Assembly: GCA_002069965.1 (NCBI GenBank) | Contig: MWCI01000003.1 | Span: 31,432 to 95,431 of the forward strand | DNA: 64,000 bases | Direction of reading: 5' to 3' | Origin: Spirochaetes bacterium ADurb.Bin218 | GTDB taxonomy: Bacteria; Spirochaetota; UBA4802; UBA5550 | Shown here: positions 9,121 to 17,680 of the stretch, one piece after another | Numbering within the stretch: position 1 is the stretch's first letter | How the letters are laid out: every line of letters begins with the position of its first letter | Notes under the pieces: generated by a model | Seen by the model: the letters and a program-made list of their open reading frames with translations, nothing else | Databases searched by the model: none | Told to the model about the DNA's origin: nothing | Position numbers and translations under genes: made by a program

Positions 9121-9878
9121 CCATTTTTTTCCACTGAAGCTCTGCTTCTTATTACAAACAAGCCTACCAGCCCAATTAAAATAAAGCATATTGCAACGAG
9201 TTGCGCCTGAGTTAATAGCAGAGCAGTCTTTGGATTGAGTCTTATAAACTCCACAGCAAACCTTGCAACGCCATTGAGTAAAAGGTAAATGAAAAATAGA
9301 GTTCCCTCTTTGAGATTATTTTTGCGCAGCTTTAGCAGAACCATGAAGAATATAAATGCAAAGAAAGACTCAAAAAGAGGAGTAGGGAACACATTAATAC
9401 TTACAGGAACAATTCCATTGGGATAGGCAACTCCAAAAATTGACTCTGTTGCAATTCCATAGCAACCATCACCTGAGGCATGACAGCCCAGTCTTCCTAT
9501 GGCATAGCCTATTGCCATAGCAGGGGAGGATGCATCAAATACTTTGAGGACAGATTCTTTGTTTTTTTTGATTATTGCAATGGCGATGATGAAGCTAAGA
9601 ATAAATCCGCCATAGACAGATAGTCCGGCACCAGAAAAAATCATTTCAAAAGGGGCAGCTTTAAACTCATCCAGATTTTCAAGGATGTGAAATATTTTTG
9701 CTCCAATTATAGCAGAGGGTATTACTGCTATTAAGAGTTTATATGCCAATTCTGGATCAATGGATTTTATTTTGTATTCTCTTTCTGCAATAAGAAATGC
9801 AATATAAAAAGCAGTTCCAAGAAGAAGCCCATAAGAACCAATTGTTATTATTTTATAATTAAAAAGTATAGGATACAT
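9117..9878 (-). CDS. lgt: Prolipoprotein diacylglyceryl transferase (Lgt family, variant signature)
   Basis: Lgt transfers a diacylglyceryl group from phosphatidylglycerol to the lipobox cysteine of prelipoproteins in the inner membrane. This 253-residue polytopic protein has the SVYGGFI segment and an arginine in VEFIRLNPK. The usual GRIGNFINGE signature is changed to GRLGCHASGDGCYG (R129 kept; N and E replaced, extra cysteines). That variant occurs in Lgt-like proteins of several phyla, so the annotation is sound but activity is not certain. Lipoprotein genes and lspA in the window show that the pathway is used; another Lgt may exist elsewhere. Confidence 0.85.
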   Translation of the reverse strand: MYPILFNYKIITIGSYGLLLGTAFYIAFLIAEREYKIKSIDPELAYKLLIAVIPSAIIGAKIFHILENLDEFKAAPFEMIFSGAGLSVYGGFILSFIIAIAIIKKNKESVLKVFDASSPAMAIGYAIGRLGCHASGDGCYGIATESIFGVAYPNGIVPVSINVFPTPLFESFFAFIFFMVLLKLRKNNLKEGTLFFIYLLLNGVARFAVEFIRLNPKTALLLTQAQLVAICFILIGLVGLFVIRSRASVEKNG

Positions 9879-10061
9879 TTATTTCCCCTATTGATGTTTT
9901 CTGCAATTTAAGTTTTTCACAGTCATAAACTTTGTCAAGATATTATTTTTTGTGCATAGCCTCATTTTTGACAATTGACTTTGCATCTCAGTAATTATTC
10001 CTGAATATAATTTTTAGTGAAAAATCAAGAAAATATCATCCCAGCGACGAACAGACTGTGT

Positions 10062-10085
10062 GGATAATAGAGTATTTTTATTTTT
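10062..10085 (+). repeat. Dispersed hairpin/T-tract repeat, copy 1
   Basis: A 23-base stretch (GGATAATAGAGT plus a T-rich tail) is identical to one on the minus strand at 23601-23623. Both copies are preceded by an ATATYATCCC arm that can pair with GGATAATA and by CTGTG, so each forms a hairpin followed by a T-rich run. It may be a recurring terminator or the edge of a small mobile element. Confidence 0.6.
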
Positions 10086-10301
10086 ACAGATTCCTCTGTT
10101 AGCGAGGCTGGAGTTTTTCACTATGCAGAGCGAGTCGCTTTCCCTTCGGAGGATAAAACTCTGTGTGATGAAGTGAGATTTATAACAGAGAGCTTTGATT
10201 TTGATGAAAAAATAATGGATTACAGACTATCCGATAGAAAAAAAGAGAGACTTAAGTGGAAAGATTTTTCTCTGCAAAATCTAAGTGATAATTTATTTTA
10301 A
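10071..10301 (+). pseudogene. C-terminal remnant of an unidentified protein gene
   Basis: An open frame of 76 codons runs from just after an in-frame TAG (10068) to a TAA ending at 10301, with no ATG, GTG or TTG start at its head. Its translation (TDSSVSEAGVFHYAERVAF..., then a charged KKKERLKWKDFSLQNL tail) has a normal amino acid mix and codon use like the neighbours. I therefore read it as the tail of a broken gene. I do not recognise the family. Its last bases overlap the end of the convergent histidine kinase gene. The dispersed repeat copy 1 lies exactly at its broken end. Confidence 0.5.
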
Positions 10302-11941
10302 AACAATCTGTCTAAAGCCTCCTCAATAAGCTCCATGTCTATTGGTTTTGATATATAGTCATCAAAGCCAGCCTGAAGGAATTTTTCTTGATCACCAGGC
10401 ATTGCATAAGCAGTTACAGCAACAACTTTAGGTCTGTTTTTTGAATCCGGGAGATTTTTTATATTTTCAAGGGCTTCTATTCCATTCATAACTGGCATCT
10501 GTATATCCATGAAAACTACATCATAATCTCTCTGTTTAACTTTCTCTAAGGCAGCAAGCCCATCAGATACACTATCAACGCAATGATTCATCTTTTCTAT
10601 AAGTTTTTTTAGCATGAGAGAGTTTATTCTGTCATCATCAGCTATAAGTATTTTTAGAGGCTTTCCCGATTCTCCCTTTGCTTGGAGCGTTGATTTTTTT
10701 GTATTGCCAATACATCCAACTATCATGGTGCATGTAATCTCTGTGCCATAGCCAGGCCTGCTTGAGATATTAAGGCTCCCCTCCATCAGGTGTATGAGCC
10801 TTTTTACTATTGTAAGTCCAAGACCAGCTCCCTGAAATTTTTTTGTATAGCTTCGTTCCTGCTGATAAAAGGGCTGCGTTATCTCATCCAGTTGCTCTGG
10901 CTCTATTCCTATGCCAGTATCCTTTACTGTGAGAATAAGCTTCCCTTTTTCATGAGATTGTCGATTAAAGCGAACCTCTATGGAGATGCTTCCTTCATTT
11001 GTAAACTTATAGGAATTCCATGCTAAATTTTCAAGGATCTGACGTATTCTCAATTCATCTCCAATTAGAGTTTCGGGGACTTCTTCACTAATAGCATAAT
11101 CTATTTTAATAGATTTTTTTTCGCATTCACTTTCAAGAGTCTTTACTATAGCGTAGATAGTTTTCCTTATGGAAAACTCTTCTGAAATAAGATATATGTT
11201 ATCTGTCTCTATCTTTGTAAGATCCAGTATGTTTCCCAGTAGCCTTGTTAATCTGTTAACAGAGCTTAAAGCAAGATCAATAAGCTCTATCTGCTGTTCA
11301 TTTGTTGATATTTTTTCAAGTAATTGCAAAATACCAGATATTCCGTTAAGTGGAGTTCTCACTTCATGGCTCATATTTTCAAGGAAAATTGTTTTTGCCA
11401 TACTTTCTCTTTCTGCCTTTGCCTTAGCATCTTTCAGTTCCTGCTCATGTAGCTTTTGCAGTGTGACATCTTCAATTATAGCGATTCCACCATACATTTT
11501 TTTATTTAAGAATATGGGAGTAAATATGCCGCGAATTATTGTTTCCTTATTTCCTGTGAAGGATCTATAAAGCCCATCGTATAGGCCTATTTTTCCAGAG
11601 AAGGTATCGGCAAGAGTAGACTGTAGCTTTGCGTTTGGGAGTTTTTTCATATCAAGGCCTATGAGTTTTTCCCTTGAGGATCCTATTATCTTAACAAATT
11701 CGCTATTACATTCAAGTATTATTCCCTTGTCATCAAAGTATATTATGCCAAGAGGTGAGTGTTGAAATATCAATTTAAATTTGCTATTGGAGATTTTGAG
11801 GAGTTCCCTGGTTTTGATGAAAGTTTTATATAAAATGGCAAGGGTGAGAGCGCTTAACGCTATAGCTACTGTTATTGCTACTATTTCAGGGAAATAAATG
11901 TTAAAAAAATTTTCTACTATATGTAGATATTGAATAAGCAT
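10298..11941 (-). CDS. Membrane hybrid histidine kinase (TM-PAS-HisKA-HATPase-REC)
   Basis: The 547-residue protein has one N-terminal membrane helix (about 18-39), a PAS domain (about 52-160), a HisKA domain with phosphoacceptor H192 in ENMSHEVRTPLNG, an ATPase domain with N-box NLAWNSYKF, DTGIGIEP and GAGLGLTIV, and a C-terminal receiver (about 427-547) with acidic ADDD and phosphoacceptor D479 in VVFMDIQMPVMNG. No periplasmic sensor is present, so the PAS domain probably senses a cytoplasmic cue. As a hybrid kinase it should need an HPt protein; a stand-alone HPt is encoded at 61421-61789, but no link is shown. A likely promoter lies upstream. Confidence 0.93.
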   Translation of the reverse strand: MLIQYLHIVENFFNIYFPEIVAITVAIALSALTLAILYKTFIKTRELLKISNSKFKLIFQHSPLGIIYFDDKGIILECNSEFVKIIGSSREKLIGLDMKKLPNAKLQSTLADTFSGKIGLYDGLYRSFTGNKETIIRGIFTPIFLNKKMYGGIAIIEDVTLQKLHEQELKDAKAKAERESMAKTIFLENMSHEVRTPLNGISGILQLLEKISTNEQQIELIDLALSSVNRLTRLLGNILDLTKIETDNIYLISEEFSIRKTIYAIVKTLESECEKKSIKIDYAISEEVPETLIGDELRIRQILENLAWNSYKFTNEGSISIEVRFNRQSHEKGKLILTVKDTGIGIEPEQLDEITQPFYQQERSYTKKFQGAGLGLTIVKRLIHLMEGSLNISSRPGYGTEITCTMIVGCIGNTKKSTLQAKGESGKPLKILIADDDRINSLMLKKLIEKMNHCVDSVSDGLAALEKVKQRDYDVVFMDIQMPVMNGIEALENIKNLPDSKNRPKVVAVTAYAMPGDQEKFLQAGFDDYISKPIDMELIEEALDRLF

Positions 11942-11996
11942 TTAATAACAGCCCATGTTATAATATATATTTATGAGACAGTTCAGGCACTTTTTA

Positions 11997-12025
11997 AATT
12001 TAAGGTCTACAGTTTACAATGTCAA
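11997..12025 (-). promoter_or_regulatory. Sigma-70 type promoter for the hybrid kinase gene
   Basis: On the minus strand TTGACA (12025-12020) and TAAATT (12002-11997) are 17 bases apart, about 50 bases before the kinase start. Confidence 0.55.
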
Positions 12026-12054
12026 AAAATAATATTAATGGGTATAAAATAATA

Positions 12055-12801
12055 CTAAATAAAATGATCAACTGTAGCAATGATATCCTTAAGCCTCGGT
12101 TTTAGGTATGTAAGACCTTCCTCAACAGAATCAAAAAAGTGAAAAATATCCAGATCCTCTTTGCAGATCATGCCCATATCAACTAACTTATTAAATTTTA
12201 TTAAATCGCTCCAGTATTCTTTGTCATATAGCATCACTGAGATATTGGGCTTGGCCATTTTCTTTGTCTGGATTAAGGTTAGTGTTTCAAAAAGCTCATC
12301 GAAGGTTCCAAATCCTCCAGGGAATACAATAATAGCCTTTGCATGATAAAGCAACCAGAGCTTTCTCATGAAGAAATAATGAAATTCCATATTGAGTTCA
12401 TCGGATATATAAGGGTTTGGATGCTGTTCAAAGGGGAGGGATATATTGAGGCCTATTGTTTTTTCACCTGCCTCCCTTGCCCCTCTATTTGCTGCTTCCA
12501 TTATGCCAGGACCTCCTCCTGTGCATATATAAAAGTTCTCCCCTGTTTCTTCTTTTAGTTCTTTGCTATAGAGAGCAAGCTTATAGGACATTTCATGTGC
12601 AGCATGATAATACCTGGAAGTGCCATAGGTATCATCATCAGGTTTGATTCTTGCTGATCCAAAAAAAACAACAGTGTGATAAACACCCTGACTCCTGAAT
12701 TTGCTTTCAGGGGCAATATATTCACTTAAGATTCTAAGAATTCGGGCTTCTCTGGAATTTAAAAATTGTGGATCTTTATATGCCTTTAGACCTTTCCCCA
12801 T
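12055..12801 (-). CDS. LOG/TIGR00730-family nucleotide phosphoribohydrolase-like protein
   Basis: This 248-residue protein carries the two hallmark motifs of the LOG (lonely guy, formerly lysine-decarboxylase-like) family: GGGPGIMEAANRG and PGGFGTFDE. Members split nucleoside 5'-monophosphates, such as cytokinin nucleotides, into base and ribose phosphate; bacterial roles are often purine salvage or unknown. Its start overlaps the end of the upstream RsbW-like gene by 26 bases in a different frame, so the two are coupled. Substrate cannot be judged from sequence. Confidence 0.85.
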   Translation of the reverse strand: MGKGLKAYKDPQFLNSREARILRILSEYIAPESKFRSQGVYHTVVFFGSARIKPDDDTYGTSRYYHAAHEMSYKLALYSKELKEETGENFYICTGGGPGIMEAANRGAREAGEKTIGLNISLPFEQHPNPYISDELNMEFHYFFMRKLWLLYHAKAIIVFPGGFGTFDELFETLTLIQTKKMAKPNISVMLYDKEYWSDLIKFNKLVDMGMICKEDLDIFHFFDSVEEGLTYLKPRLKDIIATVDHFI

Positions 12802-13372
12802 GGTATCGACGCTTCCTCTTTATGTTAAAAATGGTCCCATCTGTATATTCACTTACATTGGAGGATATCACCTTTTTTTTGTCAATATATTCAATGGAAA
12901 CACTGTCCATAAAATTGAGAATAATTTTAAGACCTGCACCAATTCCACGCAGTGGGACCTCTTCCCCGTTTACCTTGACAGTGAGTCGGGATTTTTCTGA
13001 TTCAGTTGCATAAGTTATTATCTGATTAAAGTATTGAGAGCTATTTTTATCAGGGACAGAGCTGAGCATTTTTATAAAATCAAGGCCAGAGCCATGATCT
13101 ATTATTGTTGCATCGAACTCATCTTCTTTTATCTGATATCTTATTGTGATATTTCTTTTTTCTGGGACAGGGCAATTGCTTTGTGAACAGTTCATTGTTA
13201 CCTGTACTGCATTGGTAATGCTTTCATCCATTGAAAGTATAATTTCATCAATCTCTTCCCGAGGATAGCGCATTTCCTGTAAATCCCGTATGAGTCTGTC
13301 TATTACAACAGGCACAATGGCGGTTGATGCTGTAAAACTGTCCAGATATGATTTTTCTTTTTCTTTAACCAT
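12776..13372 (-). CDS. RsbW-like ATP-binding regulatory protein (GHKL fold)
   Basis: The 198-residue protein matches the anti-sigma-factor serine kinase type of GHKL ATPase: the N-box ILSMDESITNAVQ, a DHGSGLDF G1 box and the RGIGAGLKII G2 region. Such proteins bind sigma factors or anti-sigma antagonists and phosphorylate the latter. No antagonist or sigma factor gene lies beside it; the partner is unknown. A cysteine pair (NCSQSNC) sits after the N-box where most members have none. It is coupled to the LOG-family gene. A promoter may lie in the 150 bases upstream, after a large palindrome. Confidence 0.8.
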   Translation of the reverse strand: MVKEKEKSYLDSFTASTAIVPVVIDRLIRDLQEMRYPREEIDEIILSMDESITNAVQVTMNCSQSNCPVPEKRNITIRYQIKEDEFDATIIDHGSGLDFIKMLSSVPDKNSSQYFNQIITYATESEKSRLTVKVNGEEVPLRGIGAGLKIILNFMDSVSIEYIDKKKVISSNVSEYTDGTIFNIKRKRRYHGERSKGI

Positions 13373-13426
13373 CTTTATTATTCATTGCATAAAATACTTA
13401 TATAGTCAACTAATTTTTTTATTCCT

Positions 13427-13462
13427 GTTAAGTAAGAGTTTTTTAAAAAACTCTTACTTAAC
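13427..13462. terminator. 36-base perfect palindrome, probable bidirectional terminator
   Basis: A perfect inverted repeat: a 12-base stem (GTTAAGTAAGAG) flanks T6A6 at the centre. It lies between the gamma carbonic anhydrase gene and the RsbW-like gene, both on the minus strand, so it probably ends the ORP-like locus. An operator is a less likely alternative. Confidence 0.65.
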
Positions 13463-13529
13463 AAAATCACTCTGTTATTTATCGGTATTTTTCAAGAATT
13501 TTTTATGGGTGGGTGGATTTTTATAGATA

Positions 13530-14054
13530 TTATTCAACAACCACAACCTCTTGCTTGTATTTTATAGCCAGAGCCTGGTAAATTTTTTTTGCAGCTGTCC
13601 ATTCCTCTTTGTGTCTATGGAGCACATCTCCCTTTTCAATGGCAGGCACTCCAGCATATATTTTATAAGGTGGTACTATTTGCTTACGCTTAATTAGTGA
13701 ATGCTCTGCAATTATTGCCCACTCTCCAATCTCAGCATAATCTGTAATTGTGGAATTCATCCCTATAACTGCATAGTCATGTATGGTGGCATTATGAATC
13801 ATGGCATTGTGACCTACTGTCACTTCTTTGCCAATGATTGCCTCCTGCCCGGGGCGAGCATGTATGGTTACATTTTCCTCAATGGCTGTGCCATCGCCAA
13901 TTATTATGGTGCCGTAATCCCCTCTGATAACAGCTCCCCATCCAATATAGCAGTTTTTACCTATTATAACATTTCCAATAATATCAGCAGATTTTGCAAT
14001 CCATGATGATGGGTCTATTATAGGTTTTTTGCCATTGATCTCGTAGATTGTCAT
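13530..14054 (-). CDS. Gamma-class carbonic anhydrase family protein (left-handed beta-helix)
   Basis: The 174-residue protein is a hexapeptide-repeat left-handed beta-helix of the YrdA/PaaY/CamH type. Metal-binding histidines are in place: H65 (NVTIHARPG), H82 and H87 (VGHNAMIH). Members bind zinc or iron and some hydrate CO2; others have no measured activity. It is the last gene of the minus-strand ORP-like locus, 22 bases after a ferredoxin gene, with an AAGGAC site. Membership in the ORP system is inference from spacing and strand; the gene could be a rider. Confidence 0.87.
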   Translation of the reverse strand: MTIYEINGKKPIIDPSSWIAKSADIIGNVIIGKNCYIGWGAVIRGDYGTIIIGDGTAIEENVTIHARPGQEAIIGKEVTVGHNAMIHNATIHDYAVIGMNSTITDYAEIGEWAIIAEHSLIKRKQIVPPYKIYAGVPAIEKGDVLHRHKEEWTAAKKIYQALAIKYKQEVVVVE

Positions 14055-14076
14055 GGTTTTGTCCTTTTGTTGAGCT

Positions 14077-14319
14077 TTATTCTAAAAAGTAGATAGCCTG
14101 GCTCGGGCAATTGTCAACACAAAGTCCGCAGGAATTACATAAATTATAATTAAAAGTAATATGCTCAGGCTTACATGGAACAGGGAATTCAATGCAGTAT
14201 TTTATACATTTTGCACATACTGTATTGAATGATATGGATATTGCATTCCTTGGGCAAATTGTTACACACTTGCCGCATCCAGTGCATTTATTTATGTCAT
14301 TGAAGGGGTATTTTGTCAT
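14077..14319 (-). CDS. Small ferredoxin-like protein with two Cys clusters
   Basis: The 80-residue protein has an N-terminal CTGCGKCVTICP and a C-terminal CNSCGLCVDNCP, each a full [4Fe-4S] ligand set. Between them lie extra cysteines (VCAKCIKYC...PC) that could bind a third cluster or a metal. It may feed electrons to or from the ATPases and NifX-type proteins of the locus. It is six bases downstream of the 97-residue unknown gene and 22 bases upstream of the gamma carbonic anhydrase gene, so the three form one transcript. Confidence 0.88.
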   Translation of the reverse strand: MTKYPFNDINKCTGCGKCVTICPRNAISISFNTVCAKCIKYCIEFPVPCKPEHITFNYNLCNSCGLCVDNCPSQAIYFLE

Positions 14320-14325
14320 AGTCTT

Positions 14326-14619
14326 TTACCTTGTTTTAATTGTTTCAATGAGTTTAATTTTAGCATTGCCCTTTTGGTCTCTATAAATTATGCAATATCC
14401 TGGAATAATTCCTGCAAGCCTCTCATCAGAGGAACGCAATGCATTAAAGTTAGAATTTTCTAAAAAATTACGCAGTAGCTCTAATTTTTCTCCCAGAACT
14501 TCACATTCCTTTTCATCATCACAGGTGAGCAATTTTTCTGTTAGTGATTTGAATTCATTTTTTGCAGAGGTCTCTATGCAATGATCTCCCGTGTATAAAG
14601 TGATTATAGTTTCGTCCAT
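14326..14619 (-). CDS. Small protein of unknown function in the ORP-like locus
   Basis: I do not recognise this 97-residue acidic, mostly helical protein. It has cysteines at C14, in TCDDEKEC and in GYCIIY, a heptad-like helix in its middle (ECEVLGEKLELLRNFLE) and a short beta-rich end (IIPGYCIIYRD). It has a weak AAGG site. A long hairpin separates it from the NifX-type gene upstream, so its expression may differ from the first part of the locus. The cysteines could bind an Fe-S cluster or metal, but spacing matches no known motif. Confidence 0.7.
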   Translation of the reverse strand: MDETIITLYTGDHCIETSAKNEFKSLTEKLLTCDDEKECEVLGEKLELLRNFLENSNFNALRSSDERLAGIIPGYCIIYRDQKGNAKIKLIETIKTR

Positions 14620-14634
14620 AAATATAACCTTATT

Positions 14635-14674
14635 TAGAATTCATTTTAGCCACAATCGGCCAAAATGAATTCTA
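14635..14674. repeat. Long intergenic hairpin within the ORP-like locus
   Basis: Two 17-base arms (14635-14651 and 14658-14674, one mismatch) enclose a 6-base loop. No U-run follows on the minus strand, so it looks more like an mRNA processing or stability element than a terminator. A second small hairpin (CAGC-TTCG-GCTG) lies at about 14708-14719. Confidence 0.7.
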
Positions 14675-14726
14675 TAGTAATTATTGCAATTTCAAATGAT
14701 ATTTATCAGCTTCGGCTGAAAATTTT

Positions 14727-15065
14727 TTAGTGATCGCAAGTATTTGCACCTGTTACAAGAGAACCATCGAGAAATTTGTTTACAACATCAGAGGGTTCCA
14801 ATGCTGGTGCCCCTGTAATAACCTCAACCCCTTTATCTTTAAAGAGACTTATGGCCCTTGCACCCATTCCACCAGCAAGAACGCATGTAACACCTTTTTC
14901 TGAGAGCCATCGAGGCAGTAATCCTGGCTCATGAGGTGGTGGAGTGATTGATGATTGGGATAGTATTTTTTTATTTTCTCTATCCACATCAAAAAGTATA
15001 AATTGCTCACAATGCCCAAAATGCATACAAAGCCTGTTATCGGCTACTGGAACAGCTATTTTCAT
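14727..15065 (-). CDS. NifX/MTH1175-type (ORP-like) protein
   Basis: The 112-residue protein belongs to the dinitrogenase Fe-Mo cofactor family. It has the N-terminal MKIAVPVADN, the HFGHCEQF motif, TPPPHEPGLLPRWL, and an AGGMGARA loop. This pattern is what I know from the orange protein (ORP) of Desulfovibrio, which carries a Mo-Cu-S cluster. It ends in GANTCDH. Its start overlaps the Mrp-type ATPase stop by four bases, as in ORP loci, where a MinD/Mrp ATPase and ORP are neighbours. No nif genes are seen, so nitrogen fixation is not implied. Confidence 0.88.
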   Translation of the reverse strand: MKIAVPVADNRLCMHFGHCEQFILFDVDRENKKILSQSSITPPPHEPGLLPRWLSEKGVTCVLAGGMGARAISLFKDKGVEVITGAPALEPSDVVNKFLDGSLVTGANTCDH

Positions 15066-15928
15066 TTATTGCCTCCGTTTATTATTTTTTCTACTATTTC
15101 ATTAAATTTTTTTTGCGCCTCTGTTGCGTTTGAGGAAGAAGCGCTAAGATGAGGAAAGCCATTATCCCCACTGTCAACAATTCTTGGTTCCAGAGGAATA
15201 GCTCCCAGAAAAGGAATTCCCATATCCTGTGCCATGGACTTTCCTCCTCCTGTTTTGAATATCTCTGTGAGATTACCACAGTGTGGGCAAATAAAGCCAC
15301 TCATGTTTTCAACTACACCAATGATTGGCATATTTACCTGTCTGCAAAAGGTAACTGATTTTCTTACATCTGCCAGTGCAACATCTTGAGGTGTTGTTAC
15401 AATTACTGCACCATCTGGTTCAGGGATAAGCTGGCATACAGAGAGAGGCTCATCACCTGTTCCTGGAGGTGAGTCTACTATTAAGTAATCAAGGTCATCC
15501 CATAAAACGTCTGTTAAAAATTGTTTAATTACCCCATATTTAAGAGGTCCCCTCCATATAACAGCTTGATCTTTGTCTGGCATTAAAAATCCAACAGACA
15601 TCACCTTAAGATATTCATTGTAGATTATAGGCAATATCGTTTTATCTCCTGTGCCTGTTGCCATCATGCCTTCTATCCCCAGAAGTTTTGGAATGCTTGG
15701 ACCATGGACGTCAATATCCAGAAGGCCTGTTTTGAACTTTTTTTCTGCAAGAGCAACCGCTAAATTTACAGCTACAGTGCTTTTGCCAACACCTCCTTTG
15801 CCAGAAAGGACAACTATCTTGTGCTTAATTTTTGACATATTATGTTTGAGGAGCTCTTCTTCATTTGCTGCTTTCTGGTTAGTGTTTCCGTAAGAGCAAG
15901 ATGATACTTTTGGATTGTTCTGTGTCAT
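15062..15928 (-). CDS. mrp: Mrp/NBP35-family P-loop ATPase (Fe-S carrier type)
   Basis: The 288-residue protein has the deviant Walker A SGKGGVGKST, a DIDVHGPSIPKLLG switch, the DSPPGTGDEP motif, and a CPHCG pair (in GFICPHCGNLTE) that bridges a [4Fe-4S] cluster between monomers in ApbC/NBP35 proteins. Such proteins carry Fe-S clusters to target enzymes. A polar N-terminus with one extra cysteine precedes the ATPase. It is coupled to the downstream NifX-type gene and lies 28 bases after the second ferredoxin-MinD gene. Confidence 0.92.
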   Translation of the reverse strand: MTQNNPKVSSCSYGNTNQKAANEEELLKHNMSKIKHKIVVLSGKGGVGKSTVAVNLAVALAEKKFKTGLLDIDVHGPSIPKLLGIEGMMATGTGDKTILPIIYNEYLKVMSVGFLMPDKDQAVIWRGPLKYGVIKQFLTDVLWDDLDYLIVDSPPGTGDEPLSVCQLIPEPDGAVIVTTPQDVALADVRKSVTFCRQVNMPIIGVVENMSGFICPHCGNLTEIFKTGGGKSMAQDMGIPFLGAIPLEPRIVDSGDNGFPHLSASSSNATEAQKKFNEIVEKIINGGNK

Positions 15929-15956
15929 CTTAAAATTCTCCTTGTTTTATTAAAAG

Positions 15957-16826
15957 TTATATCTGCTTAAATACTTTTTCCCATAATTCAATGATAGCAT
16001 TTGCTGCCTGAGAGTCTTTCAGCTCAATTACAGCTTTGCCCATTATCTGCGCCTCTGTAACTGCTTTATCGTAAGGTATTTGTCCAAGAAAATGGAGTTC
16101 ATTTTCTTCACAAAAATTTTTTATTTCCTGAGTCTTTTCCATGTTTATATCGTATTTGTTAACGCAGAGTCCACATTTTACTCTGAAGTGTTGAGCCAGA
16201 TTAAAAACACGCTTCAAATCGTGCAGGCCAGATACCGTTGGTTCTGTTACAATCAAAAGGAATGTTGCTCCAGTAATTGATGCTATTACAGGACAGCCTA
16301 TGCCTGGTGAGCCATCTGTGATTATTAGCTGAAGACCTTTTTCTGTTGCTATTTCCCTGGCTTTTTTTCTAATCAAAGTAACTAATTTGCCTGAATTTCC
16401 TTCTGCTATGTTTAGCTTAGCATGAACAAAGGGACCGTATTCAGTCTCAGATATAAAATATTTTCCTGATTCATGATCAACCATTTCTATTGCCTGCTCC
16501 GGGCAAAATTCACTGCACAGAGCGCAACCCTCACAGAATGTTTTTTCAATATAAAATTGATTATCCTTTTGTTCTATTGCATCAAATCTGCACAGACTTT
16601 TACATTTACCACAGCCTGAGCACAGCTTATTGTTTATATATCCTTTTTTGCCATCGCTAAAGGATTCTTCTTTTAATATTCTATGATTTAAAACCAGATG
16701 AAGATCTGCTGCGTCAACATCGCAATCTGTTATAACCTTGCTTTGCGCAAGTCTTGCGAAGGAGGCAGTCAAACTTGTTTTTCCTGTGCCACCTTTACCA
16801 CTTACTATTACCAATTCTTTGATCAT
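15957..16826 (-). CDS. Ferredoxin-containing MinD-superfamily ATPase (second paralogue)
   Basis: The 289-residue protein has the deviant Walker A SGKGGTGKTS at its start, then an inserted double ferredoxin module (CSGCGKCKSLC and CEGCALCSEFCP, about 68-112), then the ATPase rest with TDGSPGIGCPV and TEPTVSGLHDL. Desulfovibrio ORP loci encode a pair of such ATPases that form a complex with ORP; this and the neighbour at 16823-17680 would be the equivalent pair. They overlap by four bases. One first-cluster position reads CRFDAI rather than CPxxAI. Confidence 0.92.
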   Translation of the reverse strand: MIKELVIVSGKGGTGKTSLTASFARLAQSKVITDCDVDAADLHLVLNHRILKEESFSDGKKGYINNKLCSGCGKCKSLCRFDAIEQKDNQFYIEKTFCEGCALCSEFCPEQAIEMVDHESGKYFISETEYGPFVHAKLNIAEGNSGKLVTLIRKKAREIATEKGLQLIITDGSPGIGCPVIASITGATFLLIVTEPTVSGLHDLKRVFNLAQHFRVKCGLCVNKYDINMEKTQEIKNFCEENELHFLGQIPYDKAVTEAQIMGKAVIELKDSQAANAIIELWEKVFKQI

Positions 16827-17680
16827 GAATTATAGATTCTCCTGAAATTTTTTATGTGGTTAATTATTTCTTTGAACTGAGCGTTATATTTTTCTTTCAC
16901 AACAGATATAAATTCACCTTTTGAGTAGTTTTCTGCAATTTCTCTATCCTCCGGGATTGCTCCAATTATGGGAATATTCACTTGCTTGCAAAGGTCTTTT
17001 ATGAGATAATCGCTTTTTGAGGATTTATTTATCACAACGGCAGATGGAATCTTAAGAGCTCTGGCCATTTCAATAGCCAGAGATAAATCGTTTAGCCCAA
17101 AAAGAGTAGGCTCTGTGACAAGGATAAGGAAATTTGCCTCCCTGACAGATTCTATAACAGGGCAGGAGGTTCCTGGAGGGGAATCTATTATTCTAATATC
17201 AGCATCAATAAAGTTTTCTTTTACCTGACGTATTACAGGGGGGGACATAGCCTCTCCTATATTAAGTTTTCCTCCAGCAAAAAATAGATTATCCTTTTGA
17301 GAGATTTCTATTTTAGCAGTCTCTCTTGCTATTTCTTTAATGGCCTTTTCGGGGCATATAAGAGTGCATCCCCCACAGGAATGGCACATCTCAGGGAAAA
17401 AGAGAGGCTTGCCCTTTACTAAAACTATTGCACTGAATTGACAAATCCTTTCGCATTCTCCACATGCAGAACATAGAGATTTGTCAATATAGGGAACCAT
17501 AACATTACAGGATTTTTCTTCTTGAATCTTTAAATTTAAAAATAGATTTACATTTGGCTCTTCAACGTCGCAGTCAAGAATTGCCACTTTGAGATTTTTT
17601 TCTTTAAAAAAATAGGCCAGAGAAAGAGCAATGGTTGTTTTCCCTGTGCCACCTTTACCGCTTGCTACTGCTATTTGCAC
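16823..17680 (-). CDS. Ferredoxin-containing MinD-superfamily ATPase (first paralogue)
   Basis: The 285-residue protein has Walker A ASGKGGTGKTT, a double ferredoxin insert (CSACGECERIC and CHSCGGCTLICP), IDSPPGTSCPV and TEPTLFGLNDL. It starts with GTG at 17680, after AAGGAG and inside the end of the radical SAM gene (26-base overlap in another frame), so translation is coupled. Together with the next gene it matches the paired ATPases of ORP loci. A role in ATP-driven assembly or electron delivery is inferred from the family. Confidence 0.92.
   Translation of the reverse strand: MQIAVASGKGGTGKTTIALSLAYFFKEKNLKVAILDCDVEEPNVNLFLNLKIQEEKSCNVMVPYIDKSLCSACGECERICQFSAIVLVKGKPLFFPEMCHSCGGCTLICPEKAIKEIARETAKIEISQKDNLFFAGGKLNIGEAMSPPVIRQVKENFIDADIRIIDSPPGTSCPVIESVREANFLILVTEPTLFGLNDLSLAIEMARALKIPSAVVINKSSKSDYLIKDLCKQVNIPIIGAIPEDREIAENYSKGEFISVVKEKYNAQFKEIINHIKNFRRIYNS

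Noticed and set aside
9121..9189. Longer N-terminus for the EamA transporter
   Set aside because: It would read through the end of lgt, and ATG at 9120 overlaps the lgt stop in the usual ATGA way.
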